A stretch of 64,000 bases of DNA. Origin: Nannocystis pusilla (lineage in GTDB: Bacteria > Myxococcota_A > Polyangia > Nannocystales > Nannocystaceae). Made by a program: the position numbers and the translations under genes. Numbering within the stretch: the stretch's first letter is position 1; each line of letters begins with the position of its first letter. The DNA lies in contig NZ_JAIRAU010000045.1 of assembly GCF_020073745.1 (NCBI RefSeq), positions 1-64,000 of the forward strand. Direction: 5' to 3'. The notes under the pieces were generated by a model. The model was not told where the DNA came from. It was given only the letters and a program-made list of their open reading frames with translations, and did no database searches. This document shows positions 1-8,673 of this stretch, one piece after another.

Positions 1-1
1 C

Positions 2-1012
2 AACTCGGGCGACGACACCGCCGGCGCCGGCAACACCGACACGCAGGCGAGCACGACCGACACGACCGACGGCAGCACCGCCGGCGATCCGACCGGCGGC
101 GCCAGCGAGAGCGACACCACCGTGCCGACGACCTCGAACGGCAGCAACTCCGGCGCGAGCGACACCGACGACACCACGACCACCACCGGCATGACGGCGA
201 CGAGCACCACGAGCGAGCCGACCACCGAGACCGGTCCCGAAACCACCACGACCACCAGCGACAGCGACACCACCACCACCGGCGACACCACGACGATGGG
301 CGTCGACGACACCGGGATGACCGACACGAGCAGCACCACCGGCGAGCCCGACACCACCACCGGCGAGCCCGACACCACCACCGGCGACCTCCCGTGCGGC
401 AGCGTGCTCAAGGCGACCATCCGCGACTTCGCCTTCGCCCACCCCGACTTCGAGAACTACAGCGGCAACAACGCCTACAAGGGCCTCGTCGAGGAAAACC
501 TCGGCCTCGACGACAAGCCGGTCTACGCCCACCCCGGCCCGACCCCGCAGACCAGCGGGCCCGACGCGTTCGCCCAGTGGTACAACGACGTCCCCGGCGT
601 CAATCACACCTTCCAGGTCGACCTCCCGCTCACCGAGGTCATGCCCGGCCTCTATCAATTCGCCGACAACACCTTCTTCCCCATCGACGGCCTCGGCTTC
701 GGCAACGAGGGCCAGCCCAACAACTTCGCCTTCACCACCGAGATCCACACGACCTTCGCCTATAACGGCGGCGAGGTGTTCACGTTCATCGGCGACGACG
801 ACGTCTGGGTGTTCATCAACGGCAAGCTCGCGCTCGACCTCGGCGGCCTCCACCCGCAGCTCACCGACTCCGTGAACCTCGACGACAGCGCCGCCTACCT
901 CGGCATCACCCCGGGCATGTCCTACTCGATGGACATCTTCCACGCCGAGCGCCACACCGACCAGTCGAACTTCCGCATCGACACCACCATCGCCTGCTTC
1001 GTGCCGATGTGA
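2..1012 (+). CDS. Fibro-slime domain secreted protein, 5' truncated by window edge
   Basis: The reading frame is open from the first bases of the window, so the true start lies upstream. Residues before about 415 nt form a low-complexity Thr/Ser/Asp/Gly linker (TTTTSDSDTTTTG, GEPDTTT repeats) typical of surface or lipoproteins of Nannocystaceae. The C-terminal ~195 residues read as a fibro-slime (PA14-like) domain, with the characteristic GDDDVWVFINGKLALDLGG stretch and an ending that includes FHAERHTDQSNF. Family members are cell-surface or extracellular matrix-type proteins. An in-frame ATG-like codon at 122 is not the start, because the same composition continues upstream. It ends 46 nt before the next gene. 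Confidence 0.85.
   Translation, partial: NSGDDTAGAGNTDTQASTTDTTDGSTAGDPTGGASESDTTVPTTSNGSNSGASDTDDTTTTTGMTATSTTSEPTTETGPETTTTTSDSDTTTTGDTTTMGVDDTGMTDTSSTTGEPDTTTGEPDTTTGDLPCGSVLKATIRDFAFAHPDFENYSGNNAYKGLVEENLGLDDKPVYAHPGPTPQTSGPDAFAQWYNDVPGVNHTFQVDLPLTEVMPGLYQFADNTFFPIDGLGFGNEGQPNNFAFTTEIHTTFAYNGGEVFTFIGDDDVWVFINGKLALDLGGLHPQLTDSVNLDDSAAYLGITPGMSYSMDIFHAERHTDQSNFRIDTTIACFVPM
341..382 (+). repeat. 21-nt tandem repeat (two copies) in linker
   Basis: Two perfect adjacent copies of a 21-nt unit each encode GEPDTTT, inside the Ser/Thr-rich linker of the fibro-slime protein. Such units expand and contract by slippage. Confidence 0.8.
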
Positions 1013-1058
1013 CCCAAGGACTTGACCGACGGCCGGGCGCGTGCGACCTCATCGACAG

Positions 1059-2267
1059 ATGGAAGACGAGGCGCACGGCGACGAGGCGGAGCTCGCCCGC
1101 GAACGGCTGTCGCAGCTGCGCGGGGTGCTGCGCCTCGTCGGCGCGACCGTCGACGGCGGCGCCGGCGTCGCGCAGGACATGCACCGGACGATCGCCGACA
1201 CCGCGGGTCGTCTGCTCGCGCCCGTGCCGGTCGCGGCGGCCGCGGAGCAGCTGCACGCCGGCGTGTGCGACGCGGTCTACGCCTGCGTGCGCGGCAGTAG
1301 CCGGCTGGTCTTCAAGGCGCTCGACGCCGCACTCGAGCGCGGCGGGCCGCTCCTCACCCCTCCGAGGGCGTTGCCCGGCCCGCTCGTCGGGGTGCTGCAC
1401 GGAGTCGTCGGCGATCGCCTGGTCCGCGACGCCAATCCGATGCACATCACGATGCAGCTGCGGCACCGCGGCGCGACGCTGCCGCTCGCGCGCGAGGCCC
1501 TGGCGGCGGCCCTGGAGCGGGCGAGCGAGCGGGTGATTCTGTTCGTACACGGGCTCGCGGCCGACGAGTCGAGCTGGGAGCTCGCCTCGGCGCGGGCGTG
1601 GGGCCGCGACGGCGTCAGCTACGGCGCGCTGCTCGCCGAGCGCCACGGATTCACGGTGCTCCACGTCCGCTACAACAGCGGGCTGCGGATCGCCGAGAAC
1701 GGGCGCGCCCTGGCGGCGCTGCTGCGCGCCCTGCTGGCGGAGTACCCGGGGGACCTACGCGAGCTCACGCTGATCGGCCACAGCATGGGCGGCCTGGTGG
1801 TTCGAAGTGCATGTCTTTACGGACATGCTGTGAGGGACATCTGGTCCGGGCGGGTGCGCGACGTCGTGTGCCTCGGTTCGCCGCACCGCGGGGCGCCGCT
1901 GGAGAAGCTCGGGGCGGCCGCGGCCGCGGTCCTGGCGGCGGTCCCGATCACGGCGCCACTCGCCCGGGTGCTCGAGGTGCGCAGCGCCGGGATCAAGGAT
2001 CTGCGGCGCGGCGCCGTGCGCGACGACGGCGAGGAAGACGATGAGACGCCGCCGGCGGGAGCGCGGTATCATCTCATCGCCGGCACGCTCCGAGGAGCCG
2101 GTCCGGTGCTCGGCTGGGCGCTCGGAGACGGGCTGGTGCGCCTCGGCAGCGCGACGCTCCGGGGTGGACCGCGGATCCGTCGCGTGCGCTTCGACGGACT
2201 GCATCACGTCCACCTGCTCAACCATCCGCGAGTCTTCGCGTACCTCGAGGCGACGCTCGCTCGCTGA
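1059..2267 (+). CDS. Alpha/beta hydrolase, lipase/PGAP1-like
   Basis: About 402 residues. The C-terminal two thirds are an alpha/beta hydrolase: VILFVHGLAADESSWE is the oxyanion strand/loop, the nucleophile elbow is GHSMGG (Ser near residue 242), then CLGSPHRGAPLEK, typical of PGAP1/triacylglycerol lipase-like enzymes, and a late His in LHHVHLLNHP that could complete the triad. The N-terminal ~150 residues are helical and unassigned. I chose the ATG at 1059; an in-frame GTG at 1041 is the alternative, and neither has a clear ribosome site. No signal peptide is visible, so it is probably cytoplasmic. One copy of the dispersed 14-bp palindrome lies inside it at 1812. Confidence 0.85.
   Translation: MEDEAHGDEAELARERLSQLRGVLRLVGATVDGGAGVAQDMHRTIADTAGRLLAPVPVAAAAEQLHAGVCDAVYACVRGSSRLVFKALDAALERGGPLLTPPRALPGPLVGVLHGVVGDRLVRDANPMHITMQLRHRGATLPLAREALAAALERASERVILFVHGLAADESSWELASARAWGRDGVSYGALLAERHGFTVLHVRYNSGLRIAENGRALAALLRALLAEYPGDLRELTLIGHSMGGLVVRSACLYGHAVRDIWSGRVRDVVCLGSPHRGAPLEKLGAAAAAVLAAVPITAPLARVLEVRSAGIKDLRRGAVRDDGEEDDETPPAGARYHLIAGTLRGAGPVLGWALGDGLVRLGSATLRGGPRIRRVRFDGLHHVHLLNHPRVFAYLEATLAR
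1812..1825. repeat. Dispersed palindrome copy, TGTCTttacGGACA
   Basis: Exact match to TGTCY-N4-RGACA, extended to CATGTC...GACATG. It lies inside the hydrolase coding sequence, where it encodes CLYGH. Confidence 0.7.
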
Positions 2268-2375
2268 GATGGCGTTCCGACCGCCCCCGGCACCGGTGTC
2301 GATGACACCTGCCGTCCTCGCGCGCCGCGGCGAGGTCGTCGAGGGGATGATCCTCCAGACCGCCCGCGCAGCAGG

Positions 2376-3590
2376 TCAGTGCGTCCAAAGGCGGCCCTGG
2401 AGGCCGCCGTCGGCCAGGCGGCCCACCGTCAAGGAGTGGCCTCCGGCCCCGCCGAAGTTGCCGGTGACGAAGATGTCGGCGCCGGATGTGAGGCCGTCGC
2501 CGTCGCCGCCGCTGTCGTTGATGCGCATGGGGCTGCCGGTGGTGACGCTCCACTCGATGACCATCATGTCTCCGGAGGACGTGCGGACGGCGGTGTAGAT
2601 TTCGCCGAACTTGGACAGGGAGATCTCCTGAGCGAAGCCGGCCTGACTGCCGCTGTTGCCCTGCCACGAGATGTTGCCGGCGCCGTCGATGTCCCAGCGG
2701 GTGACGAGCAGGTCGTCGTCCTCATCGCGGATGGCGGTCACCGCTCCGTCGCCCCACTCGCGGATCTTCACGCGGCTGGCCGGGCCGCTGGTGTAGTTGT
2801 CCAGCTCCGTGAAGTCTCCGGCGGCGTCGATGGCGAGCGTCTTGAGCTGCAGGTTCCCGCTGTTGTTGCGAAACGCGACCACGACCGACTGATCGATGGT
2901 GCTGCCGATCGAGTCGATGTCGATCTGGGAGGCGTTGCCGAACGTGATCGTGTCCAGCTCGACGACCTCCACGTCGCTGGTTCCGGGGAGGTCGACGATG
3001 TCCCACGATGTGAGCTGCAGGCTCCCCCCCGCGGTGCGAACCGCGGTGACGACCCGGTCGGAGGAGTCGGGGTGGCTGGTATCAAACGACACCTGGGTGA
3101 CGGCGACTTCGCTGATCGCGGCGCCAGGGAACCCGCTGAGCACGTTGTCACCCAGCCGAGCCAGGGTCTGGGGCTCCCAGACGATGAGCATCAAGTCGCC
3201 GCCCCCGTCTTTGAAGGCCGATACGACGTAGTACGTGGGATCGACCGCCGTGGGCGGGGGGAGGCTGGTCATCGCGAGCTGGCTGGTGCTCGAGATGGGA
3301 CCCGCCGTATTGCTCACGGGTCGCTCGATCCCGGTCGTGACGATGCTGGTGGCGTCGTACCGCGTCAACTTGAGATCCCCGGAGCTGGTCCGAAAGCCCA
3401 CGACGGCGTTGCGGTAACAGGCGCTGCCGGGGGTAATGCAGATTTCGGTCCCGGCCAGACGCGAAGAGCCGAGCGCTCCATCGTTCAGGGTGTCGTCGAC
3501 GTTGATGTCGCCGGCGCCGGCGAACGCGTCGCCAGGGGCTGCGAGCGAGAGCGCGGACAGGAGGGCGAGGCTGAATGCCTTGGTCTTCAT
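2376..3590 (-). CDS. Secreted beta-propeller-like repeat protein
   Basis: 404 residues with a clean Sec signal peptide (MKTKAFSLALLSALSLAAPGDAFA). The mature part consists of repeats of about 45-55 residues with a recurring pattern of the type 'VVxAVRTxxGxLxLxxWDI' (for example VVTAVRTAGGSLQLTSWDI, VVVAFRNNSGNLQLKTLAI, IYTAVRTSSGDMMVIEWSV). This suggests a multi-bladed beta fold for the outside of the cell. No catalytic motif is seen. The ATG at 3590 directly precedes the signal peptide. Function unknown; proteins of this type are common in myxobacteria. Confidence 0.8.
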   Translation of the reverse strand: MKTKAFSLALLSALSLAAPGDAFAGAGDINVDDTLNDGALGSSRLAGTEICITPGSACYRNAVVGFRTSSGDLKLTRYDATSIVTTGIERPVSNTAGPISSTSQLAMTSLPPPTAVDPTYYVVSAFKDGGGDLMLIVWEPQTLARLGDNVLSGFPGAAISEVAVTQVSFDTSHPDSSDRVVTAVRTAGGSLQLTSWDIVDLPGTSDVEVVELDTITFGNASQIDIDSIGSTIDQSVVVAFRNNSGNLQLKTLAIDAAGDFTELDNYTSGPASRVKIREWGDGAVTAIRDEDDDLLVTRWDIDGAGNISWQGNSGSQAGFAQEISLSKFGEIYTAVRTSSGDMMVIEWSVTTGSPMRINDSGGDGDGLTSGADIFVTGNFGGAGGHSLTVGRLADGGLQGRLWTH

Positions 3591-4019
3591 GGTGGATTCG
3601 TTTCGTAATGGTTGTTGGGTCGAGCGCGGCGGGGCGCTCCACGGCTAAATCGCTGCAGACGGAGATTCAATTGCACCGGCCTCGAAATTCTCGATCGTCC
3701 CGCTTCCGCTCGACCGTTGGCGTTCGACCGAGCGTCCTCGCCCGTGCTCGACGCATCCCCCGTGCTCGCGCCCTCGCCGGTCGCCGAGACCGCGCCGCTC
3801 GCCTCCGTGGACGAGCCCGCATGCTCACTGCTGGTCCTGATCCGGGTCGACGTGGAATGGTGTTCCAGATGAGCGGTTTCGAGCTCTTGACCGATGGTCG
3901 CGGAGTCCCGCTGCGCCGTCGCCAAGTACCGCGAGGTCGTGGTCGCCGGGCGCCTGATCGGCCGCCCGGGAAAGCGTCCGTCACCTCGGCGCCGCAGATG
4001 GGCTCAGCGGCACCGGGCC
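3591..4019 (-). pseudogene. Probable remnant of a secreted-protein linker
   Basis: This 430-nt gap between two minus-strand genes has no convincing complete gene. One minus frame (about 3700-3870) reads TEASGAVSATGEGASTGDAS, the composition seen just after the lipobox in surface lipoproteins of this genome. It lacks a signal peptide in frame and runs into Arg-rich noise, so I read it as a decayed 5' end rather than a gene. Confidence 0.3.
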
Positions 4020-4448
4020 TCACCGCCACCGCGCCGGCTCGTCCGCGCAGCCCGGCTCACCGCCGTCGCAGCACAGGCACGTCGGCTGCCCCTCTCGCTC
4101 CGCGCACGTGCCGTCGTCGTGGAGCTCCCGCGGAGTCAGTCCGTGGTACCGGCACGCCTCGCGGCAGTCGACGGCCACCATCCGGCCCCGCTCGCACACA
4201 TGGAGGTTCCGCCCCTCGCAATATTGCATCCGCGTCCTGTCACACGGCGTCCCCGGACCGGAGCCGCACGCCACGACGCCTTCCGCTGCCACGTACGCGA
4301 AGTCAAAGCCCTCCGCGCGGCACAGCTCGTCGGGCGTGCGCGACGCGGGCGCGGGCGCTGGCGCCACCATGCTGGCGGGCCTCCGCGGGGCGCCCTGCGG
4401 GCGCGAGCCACAGCCGAGCAACAGCAACGCGATGATCATGGCTCGCAT
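4020..4448 (-). CDS. Small Cys-rich lipoprotein
   Basis: 142 residues from the ATG at 4448 (MRAMIIALLLLGCGS; a second ATG lies 9 nt further on). LLLLGC is a lipobox, giving a lipidated Cys near residue 13. An Ala/Pro-rich spacer follows, then a domain with about ten Cys (for example CERGRMVAVDC and CLCCDGGEPGC), probably a disulphide-bonded extracytoplasmic domain. Function unknown. It lies outside the island, just downstream of the detached FG-GAP gene tail and on the same strand. Confidence 0.75.
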   Translation of the reverse strand: MRAMIIALLLLGCGSRPQGAPRRPASMVAPAPAPASRTPDELCRAEGFDFAYVAAEGVVACGSGPGTPCDRTRMQYCEGRNLHVCERGRMVAVDCREACRYHGLTPRELHDDGTCAEREGQPTCLCCDGGEPGCADEPARWR

Positions 4449-4536
4449 CGAAGCTCGCACTACCACGTCCGACCCGCCCGCCGATCCGACCGCGATCGGC
4501 ACAACCCGCGCTGGTGCGGCCGCAAAGTCGCCCGCC

Positions 4537-4791
4537 TCACCCCGGGATCGGCGGCTTGCACAGCCCGCCGTTCTCGATCTGCGAGTTCGTGCGGTAGGTG
4601 TTGAGGTTCTTCCACGACGGCGGCTCGAACTGCGGGATCGTGCCGTCTTCGCGCACGTTCGTCACGTGATAGGTGTGCTGGTTCCAGATCCGTCGCGCCT
4701 GGATCCACCGGTCTTCCTTGTCGCGGATCACCTGCACCGTCGGCGACGGCGTCCCGCCGAACTGGCACGACACGACCACGATCTCCGCCGA
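4537..4791 (-). pseudogene. 3' fragment of FG-GAP lipoprotein gene split by the island
   Basis: Following the core repeat, 84 codons encode the conserved C-terminus of FG-GAP/VCBS lipoproteins: SAEIVVVSCQFGG, then RRIWNQHTYHVTNV and EDGTIP, ending in CKPPIPG. The matching 5' part is at 58852-60705 on the same strand, and that part breaks off at exactly the homologous point (VADVDNDG). Joining the two through the shared core keeps the frame and gives a protein of about 702 residues. Codons upstream of the core here (to about 4995) are island DNA that happens to be open. Without the 5' part and its signal peptide this fragment should be non-functional. Confidence 0.8.
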
Positions 4792-4812
4792 GCCGTCATT
4801 GTCGATGTCGGC
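4792..4812. other. Left attachment site (attL) of the genomic island
   Basis: The 21 bp read GCCGTCATTGTCGA, then T, then GTCGGC. The same 21 bp with C at the variable position occur at 58852-58872. In the minus frame both encode AD(I/V)DNDG, the calcium-binding loop of an FG-GAP repeat. Homology between the flanks stops at these borders, as expected for site-specific integration. Confidence 0.75.
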
Positions 4813-5689
4813 TATATGGGCCGCAGAGGGGCTCATTTCTCGCGTTTGCGGCACTTCGAGCGACTCGATCGAGAATTCGTACCAAAGTTGAACCAAGTTT
4901 GACCCGCCGGGGGAGATCTCACTACCGCGCATAACTCGTCGCAGGTGTACGGACCCTACCGAGAATCGACGGCCATGGGGCCGACCTCGGACCATCGCCT
5001 AATCGGTCCGACTTCGAAATCGAGTCCCCGTACGGCTCCAAGGGTATCGGGGGCGCGCACCTCGAAGGTGGGAGTTTGACCGGCGGATCGACCATGCGGA
5101 GGGGATGAGCGCGGCGTGGCGGCGTAGTCGAGCTTCTGGGTCCCGTGTCCTACGGGAGCGCGCGCTCCGTCCGGGTTCACCCCCAAGTCGGCGACGAGCC
5201 CAAGCGCCTCGGCGACCTCTTCATCGCGCCGAAGACGGCAGAGCGGCGGGCGGCTGTTCCTTCGGTCAGCTTCGCTTTGCCGGCGTGCCCTCGGGCTGCT
5301 GGTGACGGTCCGCTTCAGGGGCGTCGCGGGCCCGAGCGCGATCGGCCCCTCGGTGCGGCTCACGGGATCGATGAGCGACGGCTCGGCGGGGTCGTATCCT
5401 CCTCGACAACCTGCGGCCGCTCCGTGTGCGCCTCGGCTTCGACCGCGTCCATCGGCGCCGGGTGAGGGGTTGCTCGTCTGGGCCCGGCGGTGTCGCCTCC
5501 TCGGTCGGCGAACGCACGACGACGAGGATCGGCCGGGAACGCTAACGGTGCGGCGAGTTCGGCTTCGGCTTGCGCGAGGCGAAGTCGAGCTCGGCCTCGT
5601 GGGCGTCCATCAGTCGGCGCAGCGCCTCGAGCTGACGCTTCACCGCGCCGACCAGCGACGGGCGCGTCGGTGCGGAGGGCGGCGGCAGC

Positions 5690-5910
5690 GCAGCGCGACG
5701 TCAGGGGCAGGGGGTGGCCGCGGAAAACCATGCCCATCCCGCCCTCGCCGATCAGCTCGGGCCGCTTGAGCCGCCCCGGCAGTATGCACGGAGGCAGCGC
5801 CTCCTTGCGGACGAGCCTCGGCGCGTCCGGTCATCGTCGAGGGCGCCCCAGCCCGAGGCGCCGTCGCCGTCGTCGTCGTCCTCGCCGACCACGACGTCCC
5901 GACCCTTCGC
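5690..5910 (-). pseudogene. Remnant of a Ser/Thr kinase N-terminus
   Basis: A minus-strand frame reads GRLKRPELIGEGGMGMVFRG, which is the glycine-rich ATP-binding loop of a Hanks-type kinase (consensus GxGGMGxVY). The upstream part, an acidic WAKGRDVVVGEDDDDGDGAS stretch, lies in a different frame, so there is at least one frameshift. Nothing kinase-like follows the loop (no VAIK, HRD or DFG). This is a dead fragment. Confidence 0.45.
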
Positions 5911-6115
5911 CCATTAGATCCTTGCGGCTCGCACACGCCGGTGAGAGTGCATGGCTGTGCATCGACGAGTGCGGGCCGTACCAGGTCGACGGGCAGCGGG
6001 CTCAGGTTCACGATCGATCGACCTCTTTGAGCGGCGGCAGAAGGCTTCGACGGCGAATTCTACGTCAGCCAGATCCACGCGTCCCCGTTTGCCCTGGGGG
6101 CTCGATTGCTCGGCC

Positions 6116-6141
6116 TGTACATGGCCATTCGGACATGTACA
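6116..6141. repeat. Intergenic inverted repeat related to the dispersed palindrome
   Basis: Perfect 8-bp arms TGTACATG and CATGTACA with a 10-nt loop. Nested inside is TGGCCattcGGACA, a one-mismatch copy of TGTCY-N4-RGACA. It lies about 410 nt upstream of the defence operon start, so an operator role is possible but unproven. Confidence 0.5.
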
Positions 6142-6549
6142 ACGGTGTCCAGTGGCCTACGTGGTGGTCACTACGATCAGCTAAAGACTGGCGCGGGGTG
6201 TAAACCGGCCGACAGTACATGACCCCTGGCGCAGTCCGCCCTCTCGGCTGTGCGAACCGCGGCACGATGGCCGCCACCCCGCAGCCGCGGGCGAGGGGTG
6301 GTCCAGGCGCGGAGGAGTTCGGGCGGCGACGCGAGGCGGTCACGCCGCCGTCCATCCGAGCAGCGCCGCCTCCGGCGCGTAGGAACCCTTGCGTCCCGAT
6401 CGCCATCTACGGCGTCCCGTCCGCAAAACGCCGGCGCGTCTGTGTTACCCTCCCGAAGCGTCCCCGAGCATGGCCCCCACAACGTCCTCTCCCCGCTCGG
6501 GGCACCAACCCACGGCACCGCTGCAAGGCCCGGCCTCAGGAGCACCCCG

Positions 6550-8673
6550 ATGGCGCGTAAGCGCAAGCCCAACGACGATGAACAGCCTGAGCATTCCGCC
6601 GAGGCACCTGCCGAGAGGTACGACATAGACCCTGCTGAGGGCGAAGGGGACGATAGCGGCGACGAGCCGATCCCGCAGGACACCCTGGTTTGCGCCCTGA
6701 CAGGCGAGTTCAAGCCCGACAAGCCCGAGGAGCGCGTACTCCAGAGCTTCGTCGAGCAGCTTCACCGTGAGTACCAGGTCGAGCTGGCTGACATGAAGCG
6801 CGACGTGCGTATCGCTTGCCAGGACGCCGCGGGGAAGAAGAAGACCGTCACGGTCGGCATCGCGGTGTACGAGCACGGCAAGCCGCACGAAGTGGACAAC
6901 ATCATCCGCGTGGTGGTGATTGCGAAGGCAAACGCGAAGGTCTCGGACGCGGCGGTGGGCCAGCTCGACCTGGTGCTCTCGAACCTCAGCGAGGAACGGC
7001 CGGAGGTCTACGGCGCGTGGACCAACGGCAAGGACCTCACCTTCCGCATGAGGACCTACGACCCCGCCACCGGCTTCCCGGTCTCCGCCGAGCTCAACGA
7101 CTTCCCCGCTCCCCACGAAACGCTGGCCGACCTCAACGACCCCAACCGCCGAGCCCTCCGGGTGGCGGCAGGTGACTCGCTGCTGCGCGCGTTCACGCAC
7201 TGTCACGACTACCTCTCGACGCACGGTCTGCGTGACGAGAAAGCATTTTGGCAGCTCCTCTACTTGATCTTTGCCAAGATTTTGGACGAGGAGCAGACTA
7301 AGAACCTGTTCTTCGTCGGCGCCACGGAGCGGAACTCTCCCGAGGGGCAGACGCGCATCGCAAAACGCATCGAGCGGCTGTTCAAGCTCGTGAAGGAAAA
7401 GGTCAGCGATGTGTTCGACGGCAACGAGCGTTTGGAGATGAACGAGCGGGCGCTGGCCTACGTTGCCGCGCAGCTCGCGCGCTTTGACCTGCTCTCTACC
7501 GACACCGACGCCAAGGGCATGGCCTTCGAGGCGATCACCTCGCACACGCTGAAGCAGAAGAAGGGCCAGTTCTTCACGCCCCGAAACGTCATTCGTATGA
7601 TGGTGGAGATGGTGGAGCCGCAGGCTGGCAAGCGTGTCCTCGACCCGGCTTGTGGCAGCGGCGGCTTCCTCATCGTCGCGCTGAATCATGCGCGCCGTCG
7701 GATCCTGGCGAAGCAGGGATGCCCGTTCCCCGACGACCCAGTGCAGAGCGAGATTAAGCGGGCAACGCCGCAGATCCGCAAGTACGCCGAGACCAGCCTG
7801 TTCGGCATCGACGTGGACAGCGACCTCCGCAAGGCTGCCCGCATGAACATGGTGATGAATGGCGACGGGCACGGCCATATCTTCAACTTCAACAGCCTGG
7901 AATATGGCGTCTATGGCGCGTCGGAGAGTGTCGGCAAGTCGCGCTACCGGACGCCCGAGATGGAACTGCTGGAGCGCGAGCTCGGCGTAGGCCCCGGCAA
8001 GGCGCACGGTCAGTTCGACTACGTGTTTACCAACCCACCGTTCGGCGCGAAAATCCCGGTTGAGGACCCGGAGGTGCTTTCACACCACGATCTGGGCCAT
8101 GTCTGGAAGCGATCGGCGAGAGGGTGGTCTCGAGGCCCGCTCCAGAAGAAGGTCGCCCCCGAGGTGCTGTTCATCGAGGCGTGCCTGAAGTTCCTCAAAC
8201 CCGGCACTGGTGTCATGGCGCTTGTGCTGCCGAATGGCATCCTCGGCAACCCCGGCGAGCAGATGGAATTCGTGCGGTGGTGGCTGCTTCAGCATGGGGA
8301 GCTGCTCGCTAGCGTGGACCTGCCCGCCGAGACCTTCCTGCCCCAGGTTTCGGTGCAGGCGAGCTGCGTGTTCGTCCGCCGCCGCGCACCATCCGAGATG
8401 CGCTTGGTTGGCGCGGACGGGCCGAAGCAACGCCCGGTGTTCATGGCGATCGCCGAGACCTGTGGACATGGACGGCGCGGTGAGAAGACGTGGCAGCGGC
8501 TACCAGACGGCTCTCTGAACCTCCGCGACGTGAAGGAGCCTGACCGGTGGGAACGTGACGGCGTTGTTCACAACGGTACACGGCCCAGGAAGAACCAGAA
8601 AATACTCGACGACGACCTGCCGCTCATCGCCAAAGAGTACCGTCGGCTAGTTGCCGAGGGGCGGTTTACATGA
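6550..8673 (+). CDS. mad2: MADS-like N6-adenine DNA methyltransferase (HsdM-like, MAD2)
   Basis: 707 residues from the ATG at 6550, which has GGAG a few bases upstream. The longer open frame back to 6250 reads as Arg/Pro-rich noise. Residues ~55-180 resemble the HsdR N-terminal type fold (EERVLQSFVEQL...). The rest is a type I-type N6 methylase: GQFFTPRNVIRMMV, motif I DPACGSGG (Asp near 365), motif IV NPPF (Asn near 495). It would methylate adenine in a sequence set by the HsdS-like partner, whose ATG overlaps this stop (ATGA). First gene of a five-gene translationally coupled operon. No HsdR translocase is encoded; gene order matches mad2 of methylation-associated defence systems. Confidence 0.85.
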   Translation: MARKRKPNDDEQPEHSAEAPAERYDIDPAEGEGDDSGDEPIPQDTLVCALTGEFKPDKPEERVLQSFVEQLHREYQVELADMKRDVRIACQDAAGKKKTVTVGIAVYEHGKPHEVDNIIRVVVIAKANAKVSDAAVGQLDLVLSNLSEERPEVYGAWTNGKDLTFRMRTYDPATGFPVSAELNDFPAPHETLADLNDPNRRALRVAAGDSLLRAFTHCHDYLSTHGLRDEKAFWQLLYLIFAKILDEEQTKNLFFVGATERNSPEGQTRIAKRIERLFKLVKEKVSDVFDGNERLEMNERALAYVAAQLARFDLLSTDTDAKGMAFEAITSHTLKQKKGQFFTPRNVIRMMVEMVEPQAGKRVLDPACGSGGFLIVALNHARRRILAKQGCPFPDDPVQSEIKRATPQIRKYAETSLFGIDVDSDLRKAARMNMVMNGDGHGHIFNFNSLEYGVYGASESVGKSRYRTPEMELLERELGVGPGKAHGQFDYVFTNPPFGAKIPVEDPEVLSHHDLGHVWKRSARGWSRGPLQKKVAPEVLFIEACLKFLKPGTGVMALVLPNGILGNPGEQMEFVRWWLLQHGELLASVDLPAETFLPQVSVQASCVFVRRRAPSEMRLVGADGPKQRPVFMAIAETCGHGRRGEKTWQRLPDGSLNLRDVKEPDRWERDGVVHNGTRPRKNQKILDDDLPLIAKEYRRLVAEGRFT

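Larger units (their letters stand above)
4813..6549. other. Left-end island DNA without an intact gene
   Basis: About 1.7 kb with no complete convincing coding sequence in any frame. It contains a frameshifted kinase remnant (5690-5910, minus) and an inverted repeat (6116-6141). A short plus-strand stretch near 6040-6115 translates as EGFDGEFYVSQIHASPFAL, which looks protein-like but has no start or end; it may be another gene fragment. Accumulation of fragments at an island edge suggests earlier insertions or decay. Confidence 0.5.

Noticed and set aside
6445..8007. 520-residue minus-strand open frame
   Set aside because: Antisense to the methylase, which has clear catalytic motifs; a shadow frame.
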